Below are positions 8,673 to 18,284 of a stretch of 64,000 bases of DNA, in pieces. A program made the position numbers and the translations under genes. The notes below the pieces were generated by a model, which had not been told where the DNA came from, did not search any database, and was given only the letters and a program-made list of their open reading frames with translations. This stretch comes from Lachnospiraceae bacterium. GTDB lineage: Bacteria; Bacillota; Clostridia; Lachnospirales; Lachnospiraceae. Every line of letters begins with the position of its first letter. Positions within the stretch are counted from its first letter, which is position 1. Where the stretch lies: contig JAAWAC010000014.1 of NCBI GenBank assembly GCA_022791975.1, positions 1 through 64,000 of the forward strand, in the 5' to 3' direction.

Positions 8673-9485
8673 TCAATACACAGGTATCACTCCCAATGCA
8701 GAACCAACCCTTCCCCCATGGAGCATCCATTCTTTTACTTTTTTCTGTAGACTCGTTGATTCTGGGAATTTTTTACAGTCCGTATTCTCTGGAACCTGGA
8801 ATAGGTACCCTATAAATTCTTTATCCTCTTTGTTTTCCCCTATAATCTGAAAGCGTTTCTGAAAGGATCGGATATGGGACTTTTCCGACAACATTGGCGT
8901 GATGGCTGGTGACAATAACCAGGAATTACAGGTATATTTCTTATATGGATAGCTGCCATAATAAGTTTGAAAAAATACTTTCGCCTGGGTAAAGGAATCC
9001 TCTACGGCCTCCTTTGATAAATCTGCGTCAGAAGGTATATGAAGATCTATGACAGGTTCTCCCTCAAGCTCTCGAAGTTCGTATTCCAGCGCTCCTATGC
9101 GAAATATACTCATACTGATCTGTCTGTAGGTCCACCATCCCCTGTCAAAAAACATCCTGCCATTTATCCCTTTGCATTCCCTAAGGAATCTTGGGAAGCA
9201 CCTCATGGTATCCTGATATATGGTTTGTGGAATATGCTTTTCCTGGTATTTATCAAATACGCGCCTGGCGCATTCCAAATGGCAGTAGAGCAATTTTAGA
9301 TGGTCTTCCTCCTCCCAAAACAACGCCTGCAACTGCTTATTAGCCAAAGCCGCCGTCTTTCTGTCCTGTAACCGTTTCAAATATACCTCCAGCTTTGCCA
9401 GATCCAATTCCTTTTGCACCCCATCCAGTCTCTGTATCATTTCAGGCTGTAAATCAAGGATGCGAAACATTTCTTCTAGTTCCAT
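8673..9485 (-). CDS. Acyltransferase-domain-like protein (DUF5596-type, GNAT-like), tentative
   Basis: Pattern IDLHIPSDADLSKEAVEDSFTQAKVFFQTYYGSYPYKKYTCNSWLLSP and C-terminal GSALGVIPV. Confidence 0.55.
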   Translation of the reverse strand: MELEEMFRILDLQPEMIQRLDGVQKELDLAKLEVYLKRLQDRKTAALANKQLQALFWEEEDHLKLLYCHLECARRVFDKYQEKHIPQTIYQDTMRCFPRFLRECKGINGRMFFDRGWWTYRQISMSIFRIGALEYELRELEGEPVIDLHIPSDADLSKEAVEDSFTQAKVFFQTYYGSYPYKKYTCNSWLLSPAITPMLSEKSHIRSFQKRFQIIGENKEDKEFIGYLFQVPENTDCKKFPESTSLQKKVKEWMLHGGRVGSALGVIPVY

Positions 9486-9504
9486 ACTCTATCCCCATGC
9501 TCCC

Positions 9505-9819
9505 CTATGATTTTTCCGGATAGTCCTTATCCTTCCAGTACCACCACTTAAGCTTTTCCGGTTCGTGCTGTTCATGTTCTGCAAAGTATACTGCACAGCG
9601 GAATACATACAGTACACATTTATCATCCTGAAATCCCTTTTTCAGGCAGTCCCTGTGGTACAAATCTTCCGGATCTTTTCCCACCAGGTCCGCCACACTC
9701 TGAATTCCAATATTTTTCAAATGCTGCTCCATATTGGCGCCTCCCCCGGGAATTCTTTTTAGATCACTGACAGGCTCCTTTGTGTTGCCCTTATGGTTTA
9801 TAAGGCAATTCCATGTCAT
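9505..9819 (-). CDS. Helix-hairpin-helix Cdd1-like small protein
   Basis: LKRIPGGGANMEQHLKNIGIQSVADLVGKDPEDLYHRDCLKKG...CVLYVFRCAVYFAE. Confidence 0.7.
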   Translation of the reverse strand: MTWNCLINHKGNTKEPVSDLKRIPGGGANMEQHLKNIGIQSVADLVGKDPEDLYHRDCLKKGFQDDKCVLYVFRCAVYFAEHEQHEPEKLKWWYWKDKDYPEKS

Positions 9820-9867
9820 GCTTCCATTATAGCAAACAGAAATAGCAATTTAAAGAAGTACCCCACG

Positions 9868-9904
9868 AAAAAAGAGCCCCGCAGACTGCAAGGCCCCTTT
9901 TATA
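9868..9904 (-). terminator. Putative terminator after the sugar ABC operon
   Basis: Minus strand ggggccttgcagtctgcggggctctttttt: stem with some G:U pairs followed by T6. Confidence 0.55.
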
Positions 9905-9925
9905 CACTTGATTGTATTTTTCTTT

Positions 9926-10795
9926 CTATCCCTTTACAGCTCCGGCAGAAATCCCTTCTGTGAAGTACCGCTGGAAGATAATAAAGATAATTAACATGGG
10001 AATGGCCGTAAAGGTGGCCGTGGCATATCGGAGACCGAAGTCAAACAGGCTCTGATCCGCCGTCCCGGCGCCAGTGGAATTAATAACCCGAGCCAGACCT
10101 ACCACCACCGTGTAGCTCTTGTCGTCACTGGTAGCCATCAGCAGCTGCCACAGATAATTATTCCACACATTAATATAGGAAAGAATGGCCAGAGCTCCCA
10201 GTCCCGGCTTGGATAAAGGAATTCCATGGGTGATAAAAAACCGCAGGCGGCTGCACCCATCCAGCTCCGTGGCCTCGATAATCTCATTGGGGATCTCATC
10301 GTAAAAGTTTTTCAGGAGATATACCCCCATAGGGTATACAATACAAGGCAATATATAGCCCAGATACTTTCCCTGAAGCCCCGCTCCGTACACAAACCGA
10401 TACAGGGGCAGGATATAGATCTCAATGGGAATCAAAAGGCAGGCAATGTTAATGTTAAACAAAAGCTTTCTCCCGGGAAACCGAAGTTTAGAGAGCGCAT
10501 AGGCAGCCATAGAGGACACCACCACAATGCACACCACTGTCACCGTGGTGATAAAAATGCTATTCCACAGCCAACGCCAGGCCGGATACGAGGAAAAAAT
10601 CTTTTCAAAATTTTTCAGGGTCACCCGGGCAGGAATCCAGTCCGGAGGCAACTTCGTAATGTCCGCAGAATACTTGACGGAGCCGGTAAACAGCCAGTAC
10701 AGGGGAAACACGGAGAATATGCAAGCCACGATTACCCCTACATTGAGCACCAGATCAAATTTGGATTGAAACATTCGTTTTTTTCGTCTATGCAT
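9926..10795 (-). CDS. Carbohydrate ABC transporter permease (MalG-type)
   Basis: EATELDGCSRLRFFITHGIPLSKPGLGALAILSYINVWNNYLWQLL (EAA loop). Confidence 0.92.
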   Translation of the reverse strand: MHRRKKRMFQSKFDLVLNVGVIVACIFSVFPLYWLFTGSVKYSADITKLPPDWIPARVTLKNFEKIFSSYPAWRWLWNSIFITTVTVVCIVVVSSMAAYALSKLRFPGRKLLFNINIACLLIPIEIYILPLYRFVYGAGLQGKYLGYILPCIVYPMGVYLLKNFYDEIPNEIIEATELDGCSRLRFFITHGIPLSKPGLGALAILSYINVWNNYLWQLLMATSDDKSYTVVVGLARVINSTGAGTADQSLFDFGLRYATATFTAIPMLIIFIIFQRYFTEGISAGAVKG

Positions 10796-10796
10796 A

Positions 10797-11678
10797 TCAA
10801 CTCTCCTTTTTCTCCGTGATAAACCGCAGGGATATTAAAACCAGGGTAACCACAAACATCAGAACCCCCATAGCCGAGGCTAAGCCGATATTATAATTCA
10901 CAAATGCATCCTCATACAACCGGTACATCATGGTACTGGTGGCGTAGTTGGGACCGCCAGAGGTTAAAAGTTGGATCACCACGTATACCTTTAATACCAG
11001 GGAGGTATCAGTAATAAAAACCAGGATTGTGGTGGGTTTCGACAGGGGAATCAATATATAGCGAAACAGGTGCCACCGGTTACCGCCATCCACCCGGCAT
11101 GCGTCCATCAAATCCTTACTGATGCCTATCATCTGCGCCAGATACAGCAACACACACTGACCCAGATTCACAATAATCAGAACAATGATAATAATAATTC
11201 TGGCTGAAGTGGAGCCGGCTAACAAATCCACCGTTCGCACCCCGAAAATATTTGCAAAATATTTAATAAGACCACTCTGGGAATCCAGCATAAACCGCCA
11301 TATGGTTGACATAACTACCATAGACACAATGGTGGGAATGTACAGACATACACGCACGGTGGAGACATAGATGGGGTGCTTATCAAAAATGCTGCCTGCA
11401 ATAAACAGGCCCAGCAATATCAGCAGCGGAACTGCCACCACCACAAACAGCAGGGTGTTGCCGATGGCTTTCAAATAGGTGGGACTGGTAAATATTTCCA
11501 TATAGTTTGCCAACCCTACAAATACCGTTTTTCCTCCCCATTTTGTGTTGTATAAGCTGCGCACAAACTGGTTACAGATGGGATAAACCATAAAGATCGC
11601 ACCGAAAATCACAAATGGCGCCACAAAGCAGTAGGCCTGCAATGCCTCCTTTACGGATCTCCTGCCCTTACTATTCAT
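10797..11678 (-). CDS. Carbohydrate ABC transporter permease (MalF/UgpA-type)
   Basis: Multiple TM segments; DACRVDGGNRWHLFRYILIPLSKPTTILVF. Confidence 0.92.
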   Translation of the reverse strand: MNSKGRRSVKEALQAYCFVAPFVIFGAIFMVYPICNQFVRSLYNTKWGGKTVFVGLANYMEIFTSPTYLKAIGNTLLFVVVAVPLLILLGLFIAGSIFDKHPIYVSTVRVCLYIPTIVSMVVMSTIWRFMLDSQSGLIKYFANIFGVRTVDLLAGSTSARIIIIIVLIIVNLGQCVLLYLAQMIGISKDLMDACRVDGGNRWHLFRYILIPLSKPTTILVFITDTSLVLKVYVVIQLLTSGGPNYATSTMMYRLYEDAFVNYNIGLASAMGVLMFVVTLVLISLRFITEKKES

Positions 11679-11805
11679 CGTGTAAAATCCCCTCCTTTAT
11701 GGTAAAAGTAGAAAAGGGGCTGTCCGTTGAGAAACTGGCAGCCCCAAAGGGGAAGGTATGATTCCAAAAAATCACGCCTTCCCCTCCAGCTTGGGAATCC
11801 TGCAT

Positions 11806-13251
11806 TTAGTTCAAAATCACAGAATTATCAATGTACTCCTGAATGGACCCATTGGCCTGATTCATATAATCGGTCATCGCCTGCTTTGCATCCTTCTGTC
11901 CGCCGAAGAATGCCTGGAGCTCCGGAAACAGCATACTTCTGGTGGACACATAGCCAGCCACGCTGCCGTGGAAGTTCATAATGTGATCTGCATCCACATA
12001 CTTGTTGTAGGACTCAAACATGGGATTGGCCGCAATCACATCTGCGTCCTCAGCAATCTCCTTGTAGGAGGAAACAGCCATGCACAGATTGGTCAGAGCT
12101 TCCTTATCCTGGGACAGCCATGTCATAAACAGCTTGGCTACTGCGATCTGGTCTGCGTTGCCCGTGTCAAACATGCTTAAGCCGTACACATAATTGGCAA
12201 ACCGGTAATCATCCGATCCGTCTGCGTTCACAAAGGGGAATGCAGCCAGACGCAGATCAAAGGTATCAATATCTCCAGCTTCCATCTGGTTCTTAAAATC
12301 TGTGTAGTTGCTGTAGTATCCATTGGTAAAGCAGCACAGACCGTTGCTGAACTCGGAAGCTACTGCATTGTTGGACTTGCTGATAATATTAGAATTGGTA
12401 TATCCTGCATCCGCCCATTTTTTCAGCATATCCAGAGCTGCCACTACCTTCTCATCGTTTCCTGCATGGCTCAGTCCATCCTCACCCCAGAGCTGTCCGC
12501 CCTGAGAGGACAGCCACAGAATGTTGGTGGTATCTGCCTGATTGTCTGCGGCAAATACGGGCAGGCAATACTGCTCACCGGACATATTCTTGCTAACTCC
12601 CTCCAGAATCTCCTCATACTCAGCCATGGTCCAGATAGAAATGTCGTTAGGGTCTTCATTTACATATTTTTCCAGCCCCGCTGCCTTCAGCATATCTGCG
12701 TTGTAAAGTAAGCTCCAGTAATTGGACCACAGGGGAAGCATATAACTTTTTCCACCCAGCCGAGTTTCCTCATATACGCTGCTGTACAGCTGGCTACCTA
12801 TCGGGTCCACCACATCGCTGATGTCCAGAAGGTGTCCCTCATGGCACCAGTCAGAGCTGGTAAACCAGGCAAACAGGCACAGATCTGGCAGACTGTTGGA
12901 CTCAATAGCTGCCGCCACCTTGGTGGCACGGTCTGATCCGGCAAAGGCCTCGATCTCCAGAGAATAGTTATATTCTTCATACTCCTTGGCAAAGCGGGCA
13001 AATTCTGCCTGCCATGTATCCGGATTAATAGACTGATCCGTCCAGAAGGTCAGGGTCACATCCTTGGGAAGTGCAGCCTCTGTCCCTGTTCCTTCTTCCT
13101 CTTTGGAGGCCTCCGGGGCTTCCTCCGTCTGGGGATTATTTTCCGATGCCGGAGCATTTTCCTCCTTGCCGGAAGAGCAGGCCGTAAGGGATACTCCCAG
13201 GCAAAGCACCATCAAAAGGGCCAAAATACGATTACGTGTTTTCATAAGCAA
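11806..13251 (-). CDS. Extracellular solute-binding lipoprotein, sugar ABC transporter
   Basis: Lipobox LGVSLTAC; DVTLTFWTDQ; family-1 SBP pattern. Confidence 0.92.
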   Translation of the reverse strand: MLMKTRNRILALLMVLCLGVSLTACSSGKEENAPASENNPQTEEAPEASKEEEGTGTEAALPKDVTLTFWTDQSINPDTWQAEFARFAKEYEEYNYSLEIEAFAGSDRATKVAAAIESNSLPDLCLFAWFTSSDWCHEGHLLDISDVVDPIGSQLYSSVYEETRLGGKSYMLPLWSNYWSLLYNADMLKAAGLEKYVNEDPNDISIWTMAEYEEILEGVSKNMSGEQYCLPVFAADNQADTTNILWLSSQGGQLWGEDGLSHAGNDEKVVAALDMLKKWADAGYTNSNIISKSNNAVASEFSNGLCCFTNGYYSNYTDFKNQMEAGDIDTFDLRLAAFPFVNADGSDDYRFANYVYGLSMFDTGNADQIAVAKLFMTWLSQDKEALTNLCMAVSSYKEIAEDADVIAANPMFESYNKYVDADHIMNFHGSVAGYVSTRSMLFPELQAFFGGQKDAKQAMTDYMNQANGSIQEYIDNSVILN

Positions 13252-13458
13252 CTCTCCTTTTCATAAAAATGGTTAAGCCAGTCCTTTTCTTCCTCAGCGA
13301 GTTTTTATGCACTTTGCCGAACTTCTTATGTGAATGCCAGAAAAAGGCATTCTGGTATTGTGCATTTTCTCTACTATATCAGGAATTGAGGGCCTTTATC
13401 ATGTCAATATTCTACCATACCCACATGCAAAGTAAATGACTCTCTAACGCAGATAATG

Positions 13459-14397
13459 TCAATTTTCGCTTGTTCCGTACATCTTCGCCTCTTCCCCTGT
13501 GTCCTCCAGCTCCTTATATTCCTGGGGAGACATTCCCACCACCTGACGGAATTGCTTATAAAAATGCTCGTAGGAGCTGTACCCACACAGCTCTGCTATC
13601 GTCCTAAGCTTATTGTCCGTCCGCTGGATCAGCCCCTTGGCCCGGTAAATCCTCGCCTCCCGCAATAATTCCGTAAAGGTCTTGCCCAGAGTGCTGTTTA
13701 AAATCCGCTGAAGATTCCCCACACTCATATGGATTTCATTGGCCAAATCGTTTACCGTAAATTGATAGCCGCAATTCATGTTTATGTAATCCAGTACCTG
13801 CTTGGTGAGAATATGCCGGGAGATATCACTGTTCCAGTCATGCTCCTCCGGCTCCTGAAAGGTAAATTCCGGCACATCTCTGGAAAATATTTCCATCAAT
13901 CCCGTGAGAATAATCTTAAAATAAGCCCCTACCTTCTCCCTGCAAAAAACCCCATGTCGGTTATGCTCCCGGTAAGTAGCCAAAAGAAGCTGAAAAATCT
14001 CCTCCGACATCTCACAATAAATCCCCCTGGTTCCGCCCCGGGTGGCCTCATAGATAAACCGCTTGGTCTCCGATTCCCCCTGTCCATACATGCTGAATCC
14101 AATGCTCAAGGTCACATTCTCCTCCAGCAGAATATTTGTGGCATGATTTACTCCTGGCGGAATCAGAATTGCAACCGGACCAGAAAAATGAAGCTGCTCC
14201 TGTCCGATGATATAGGTACTGGTTCCCTCCATGACAAACAAAAGCTCATACTCCCCATGGCAGTGTTCAAAGGGATTATGGGGATTGTCCGGTTGAGCTA
14301 CCGCCATAGGAGCAAAGGTGATGGAAATATTGTCCATTTCCGTCTTATAGGTCTCAAAATTATAAGACGGAAAATGGGGAAACAACTCTTCAAACAT
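13459..14397 (-). CDS. AraC-family transcriptional regulator (cupin + HTH)
   Basis: Start assigned to MFEELFPHFPSYNFETYK at 14397 inside ORF 13459..14541; C-terminal HTH VNDLANEIHMSVGNLQRILNSTLGKTF...IAELCGYSSYEHFYKQFRQVVGMSPQEYK. Confidence 0.9.
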   Translation of the reverse strand: MFEELFPHFPSYNFETYKTEMDNISITFAPMAVAQPDNPHNPFEHCHGEYELLFVMEGTSTYIIGQEQLHFSGPVAILIPPGVNHATNILLEENVTLSIGFSMYGQGESETKRFIYEATRGGTRGIYCEMSEEIFQLLLATYREHNRHGVFCREKVGAYFKIILTGLMEIFSRDVPEFTFQEPEEHDWNSDISRHILTKQVLDYINMNCGYQFTVNDLANEIHMSVGNLQRILNSTLGKTFTELLREARIYRAKGLIQRTDNKLRTIAELCGYSSYEHFYKQFRQVVGMSPQEYKELEDTGEEAKMYGTSEN

Positions 14398-14613
14398 AGG
14401 CAGCCTCCTTTTCACTTTATTTTTAGTTAGTATATCTTTTCTCAATTTTCCTGTCAATTTCCCATGGTTTCCTTTTTTTCCAAATCCCATGGGAATCGGA
14501 AATGCTTTCCCTAGGATTGCGGTTTTTAGGATATATTGCAAGAATCATCAATATACTTTGCCTTTTTTTTGTGAAATAATACTTATTATCAATTATAAAA
14601 AGGGGGTTCAAGA

Positions 14614-15441
14614 ATGAAACAAGAGTACAATCCCGACTGGAATGTGATGGATCTGTTCCGGCTGGATGGTAAGTGGGCTGTGATTACCGGTGGCGCACGA
14701 AATCTGGGCTTTGACATGGCTTTAGCTCTGGCTGAAGCTGGTGCAAACGTGGTCGTGACCAGCAGAAATCCGGACAGTGCTCAAAAATCCGCGGATTTTA
14801 TTGCCAGTCACACAGGGCGAGAGGCCCTGGGAATGGCCCTGGATGTAAGAAATGAGCAGGAAGTGCAGCATTTGGTAGCAGAAATCCTCAAAGAAACCGG
14901 CCGTATTGACATCTTAATCAACAATGCCGGAAACGTAACCAGCACACCAGAAACCGCGCCTCTTCACAAACGGCCATTGGAGATGTGGCAGGAGGTCATA
15001 GACACCAATCTTACAGGCACCTTTCTCTGCGCCAAGCATGTGACCGATGCCTATATGATCCCCAATAAGGCTGGTGTGATCATCAATATTGGCTCTACTG
15101 CCGGGATTATCGGCAAGGATCGCCGGGTCTATGAGGGCACTCCCATGGGTGGCGCAACCATTGATTACCATGCAGCCAAGGGAGGCGTGATCAATATGAC
15201 CCGGGATATGGCCGCCTATCTGGCCCCCTACAATATCCGCGTAAACTGCATCAGCCCTGGTGGCTTTTTCCGCAACCAACCTCAGGCTTTTGTGGACGCC
15301 TACAGTCTGACCTTCCCCATGGGTCGCATGGGACAGGACGGAAAGGAAATGAAGGGCGCCGCCGTTTATCTGGCCTCGGAAGCCTCCTCCTTTGTAACCG
15401 GCCACAACCTGGTGGTAGACGGTGGTCTCACCATCTGGTAA
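14614..15441 (+). CDS. SDR-family oxidoreductase
   Basis: TGGARNLGFDMA, NNAG, YHAAKGGVINMTR, C-terminal VDGGLTIW. Confidence 0.93.
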   Translation: MKQEYNPDWNVMDLFRLDGKWAVITGGARNLGFDMALALAEAGANVVVTSRNPDSAQKSADFIASHTGREALGMALDVRNEQEVQHLVAEILKETGRIDILINNAGNVTSTPETAPLHKRPLEMWQEVIDTNLTGTFLCAKHVTDAYMIPNKAGVIINIGSTAGIIGKDRRVYEGTPMGGATIDYHAAKGGVINMTRDMAAYLAPYNIRVNCISPGGFFRNQPQAFVDAYSLTFPMGRMGQDGKEMKGAAVYLASEASSFVTGHNLVVDGGLTIW

Positions 15442-15468
15442 TATGATGATAGAAGGGAAGGATTCGCA

Positions 15469-16446
15469 TTGTTAAAAAACTGGAACCAGCAATCGGTGTT
15501 GATTGCCGGACTGGGCTCCATTGGCCAGCGACATCTGCGGGCCCTGCGAGCCCTGGGAGTGACGGATATCCGCGCCTGCGACCCTGTGGCCGCCTCGGTG
15601 GAAAAAGCTAAGGCCTTCTACCCGGAGATTAAGATTTATCCCTCCTTCCAGGAAGGTCTGTCCTCTCACCCAGACGCAGTTTACCTTTTAACGCCTCCCA
15701 AAATGCATATCCCTATGGCCCTTTTGGCCCTGGAGGGAGGTTGTCATGTTTTCTGTGAAAAGCCCTTGTCCGATACCCTGGAGGGAGTGGATGAGCTGTA
15801 TGACAAGCTGTCACAGACACAAAAGTCCCTGTGCATCGGCCTTTGCTTCCGTTATCACCAGGGTATAAAGAGAGCCCGGGCCCTTATGGATTCCAATGCC
15901 GTGGGCCGTGTAGTCTCCATTCGCTCTCTGATGGGAGAGCACTTTCCCTCTGTGCGGCCAGACTACAAGACCCTGTTTTCTGCCCGGTATTCCGGTGCCT
16001 TTGATCTCATGCACGATCTGGATCTGACTCTGTGGTTTGCCGGCCAGCCAGCCCGAGAAATCCACTGCGTTTACGGCTCCTACAGCGACATTGGTATCCA
16101 GGCCCCGGATGTGGCGGAAATTCTCATAGGCTTTCCGGACCGCTGCACAGCCACCGTCCATCTGGACTTTTTTCAGCAGCCCAGGCGCCGGCAAATCGAG
16201 CTTATCTGTACCGAGGGCTGCATTATTGTAGATTTTTCCACCTGGGATACCTGTACTGTTCGGGTGTATCGGGCCCACCAAAAGGAGTGGGAATGTCATA
16301 CCTTTCCCACAGACCGGGACGACATGTTTCGGGAGGAAAGCCAGGCATTTCTGGAGCATATCTGGGGAGCATCTGAGGCAACAGTCTATGGCATAGAGGA
16401 TGCCATGCTGTCCCTAAAGGTATTGCACCAAATACAAAACAAATAG
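15469..16446 (+). CDS. Gfo/Idh/MocA-family oxidoreductase
   Basis: LIAGLGSIGQRHLRAL; CEKPLSDTLEGVDEL; likely TTG start. Confidence 0.9.
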   Translation: MLKNWNQQSVLIAGLGSIGQRHLRALRALGVTDIRACDPVAASVEKAKAFYPEIKIYPSFQEGLSSHPDAVYLLTPPKMHIPMALLALEGGCHVFCEKPLSDTLEGVDELYDKLSQTQKSLCIGLCFRYHQGIKRARALMDSNAVGRVVSIRSLMGEHFPSVRPDYKTLFSARYSGAFDLMHDLDLTLWFAGQPAREIHCVYGSYSDIGIQAPDVAEILIGFPDRCTATVHLDFFQQPRRRQIELICTEGCIIVDFSTWDTCTVRVYRAHQKEWECHTFPTDRDDMFREESQAFLEHIWGASEATVYGIEDAMLSLKVLHQIQNK

Positions 16447-16455
16447 GAGAACAAG

Positions 16456-17364
16456 ATGATGAAAAAAGTAACCAAAGGAACTCTGGGCGGCATTATCCCG
16501 CCAATTATCACCCCTCTCACCAACCAGGGAACCCTGGATGAGGCTGGCCTTTGCAAGGTCATCGACCACTGTATCGCAGGCGGCGTCACCGGCGTCTTTA
16601 CCATGGGCTCCACGGGAGAAGCCATGCGCACCAGCCGGGAGGTATGGCGGGGAGCTTTAAAAACCTCCGTGGAGCATGTAAACGGAAAAATCCCTGTATT
16701 CTGTGGCATCGTGGATTCCACCACGGAGCGTGCTCTGGAAAATGCCAAGGAGGCCCAGGATCTGGGTGCTGAATACCTGGTTTCCACAGTTCCCTTCTAT
16801 ATCCAGAATACCTGCCAGGACGAGATCCTCCGGCACTATGAAAAGCTGGCAGCTTCCACGGACTGTAAGGTAGTGGTCTACAATATTCCTGGTATGACCA
16901 ACACCTGCATTGCCCCGGAAACCATTGCCCGTCTGGCCCAGATCGAAAACATTGTAGCCTTTAAGGACAGCTCCGCTGACTGGGAGCATTTCCAGAGATG
17001 TCTGTACCTGCTGGAGGACGCTCCTATCAGCATCTTTAATGGGGCCGAGGAGCTGTGCTCCGCAGCCATGATCTTTGGAGCTGACGGCTGTGTCCCTGGC
17101 CTTGGCTGCCTGTTCCCCAAGGTATTTGTGGACATGTATACGGCCGCCCAGGCCGGAGACGCCAAAAAGGCCTATGACCTGCAACGCCAGGTATGGCAGG
17201 TACGCAAATCCCTGTCCGTAGGAAAATCCTGGCTCAGCGCCATGAAATATCTGGGCTATCTATTACATCTGACCGACACAGACTACACCAGCTTCCCCAT
17301 CGAGCCCCTCACCCAGGAGGAAAAAGCCCACATCGACAAGCTGGTAGAGGAATCCGGACTGTAA
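16456..17364 (+). CDS. Dihydrodipicolinate synthase/N-acetylneuraminate lyase-family aldolase
   Basis: GIIPPIITPLTNQGTLDEAGL, GVFTMGSTGEAMR, VVVYNIPGMTN, IVAFKDSSADWEHF. Confidence 0.92.
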   Translation: MMKKVTKGTLGGIIPPIITPLTNQGTLDEAGLCKVIDHCIAGGVTGVFTMGSTGEAMRTSREVWRGALKTSVEHVNGKIPVFCGIVDSTTERALENAKEAQDLGAEYLVSTVPFYIQNTCQDEILRHYEKLAASTDCKVVVYNIPGMTNTCIAPETIARLAQIENIVAFKDSSADWEHFQRCLYLLEDAPISIFNGAEELCSAAMIFGADGCVPGLGCLFPKVFVDMYTAAQAGDAKKAYDLQRQVWQVRKSLSVGKSWLSAMKYLGYLLHLTDTDYTSFPIEPLTQEEKAHIDKLVEESGL

Positions 17365-17374
17365 ACCTAAAACC

Positions 17375-17584
17375 AGCGGTACTTATTTCAGCGTAAGTCC
17401 TTCCAATGCACGGAAGCAGTTTCGGGCCAGCTGGACGAAAATGCTTCCAGACCCTGGGCATTGGGAGGACTGGAGCGGTACTTATTTCAGCGTAAGTCCT
17501 TCCAATGCACGGAAGCAGTTTCGGGCCAGCTGGACGAAAATGCTTCCAGACCCTGGGCATTGGGAGGACTGGAGCGGTACTTAT
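17375..17584 (+). repeat. 99-bp tandem direct repeat (two full copies 17375-17473 and 17474-17572, plus 12 bp of a third), each with an internal inverted repeat
   Basis: Read directly: agcggtacttatttcagcgtaagtccttccaatgcacggaagca...tgcttccagaccctgggcattgggaggactgg repeated. Arms agtccttccaatgc/gcattgggaggact (13 of 14 matching) and ggaagca/tgcttcc. Confidence 0.95.
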
Positions 17585-17600
17585 AATAGGAGAATAGCTT

Positions 17601-18284
17601 ATGAAACGCAGTGAAATCAATGCTTTGATTAAAGAAAGTGAAAAGTTTATCGCCTCCTTCCAGTTTGCCCTGCCACCTTTTTGCAGCTGGACACCGGAGG
17701 ACTGGGCCTCAAAGGGCCATGAATGCGATGAGATCCGGGATAATATGCTGGGCTGGGACATTACTGATTATGGCCTAGGCACCTTTGACAAGTATGGCCT
17801 AATCCTGGTGACCATCCGAAACGGCAATCAGAACAATCCCAAATATAACAAGCCTTATGCAGAAAAACTTCTGATCAGCGACGAGGATCAGGTGTGTACC
17901 ATGCATTTCCATTGGAAAAAGCAGGAGGACATTATCAATCGGGGCGGCGGCATTCTGTGCATGCAGCTTTACAATTCCACGGCTGATGAGGACCTGGATA
18001 AAGTCAGTGATGTCCACCTGGTCTCGGATGGTGTAGCCATGACTGTACCGGCCGGCACCACCCTGGAGCTGCTTCCTGGCCAGAGTGTCACCTTAACCCA
18101 GGGCATCTATCACGCTTTCTGGGCTAAGAAAGGTTGTGGTAAATGCCTGATCGGTGAAGTGAGCCAGTGCAACGACGACAATACCGATAACCGTTTTTAT
18201 GAAAACATGGGACGTTTCCCAAAAATCCAGGAGGATGAACCGGTATACCGGTATCTCTGCAACGAATATCCGGAGGCCAAATGA
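17601..18284 (+). CDS. D-lyxose/D-mannose isomerase-family (cupin) sugar isomerase
   Basis: YAEKLLISDEDQVCTMHFHWKKQEDIINRGGG; VPAGTTLELLPGQSVTLTQGIYHAFW; GEVSQCNDDNTDNRF. Confidence 0.85.
   Translation: MKRSEINALIKESEKFIASFQFALPPFCSWTPEDWASKGHECDEIRDNMLGWDITDYGLGTFDKYGLILVTIRNGNQNNPKYNKPYAEKLLISDEDQVCTMHFHWKKQEDIINRGGGILCMQLYNSTADEDLDKVSDVHLVSDGVAMTVPAGTTLELLPGQSVTLTQGIYHAFWAKKGCGKCLIGEVSQCNDDNTDNRFYENMGRFPKIQEDEPVYRYLCNEYPEAK

Noticed and set aside
14459-14494. CCATGG-containing palindrome (tcccatggga, 14485-14494) with a second tcccatgg at 14459 in the AraC/SDR divergent region as an operator
   Set aside because: Plausible regulator site but short; with no comparative data it cannot be distinguished from chance.
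17309-17761. Minus-strand ORF with a repeated 33-aa unit (STAPVLPMPRVWKHFRPAGPKLLPCIGRTYAEI x2)
   Set aside because: It is the antisense translation of the 99-bp DNA tandem repeat (99 is a multiple of 3) and overlaps plus-strand genes on both sides; not a credible protein.
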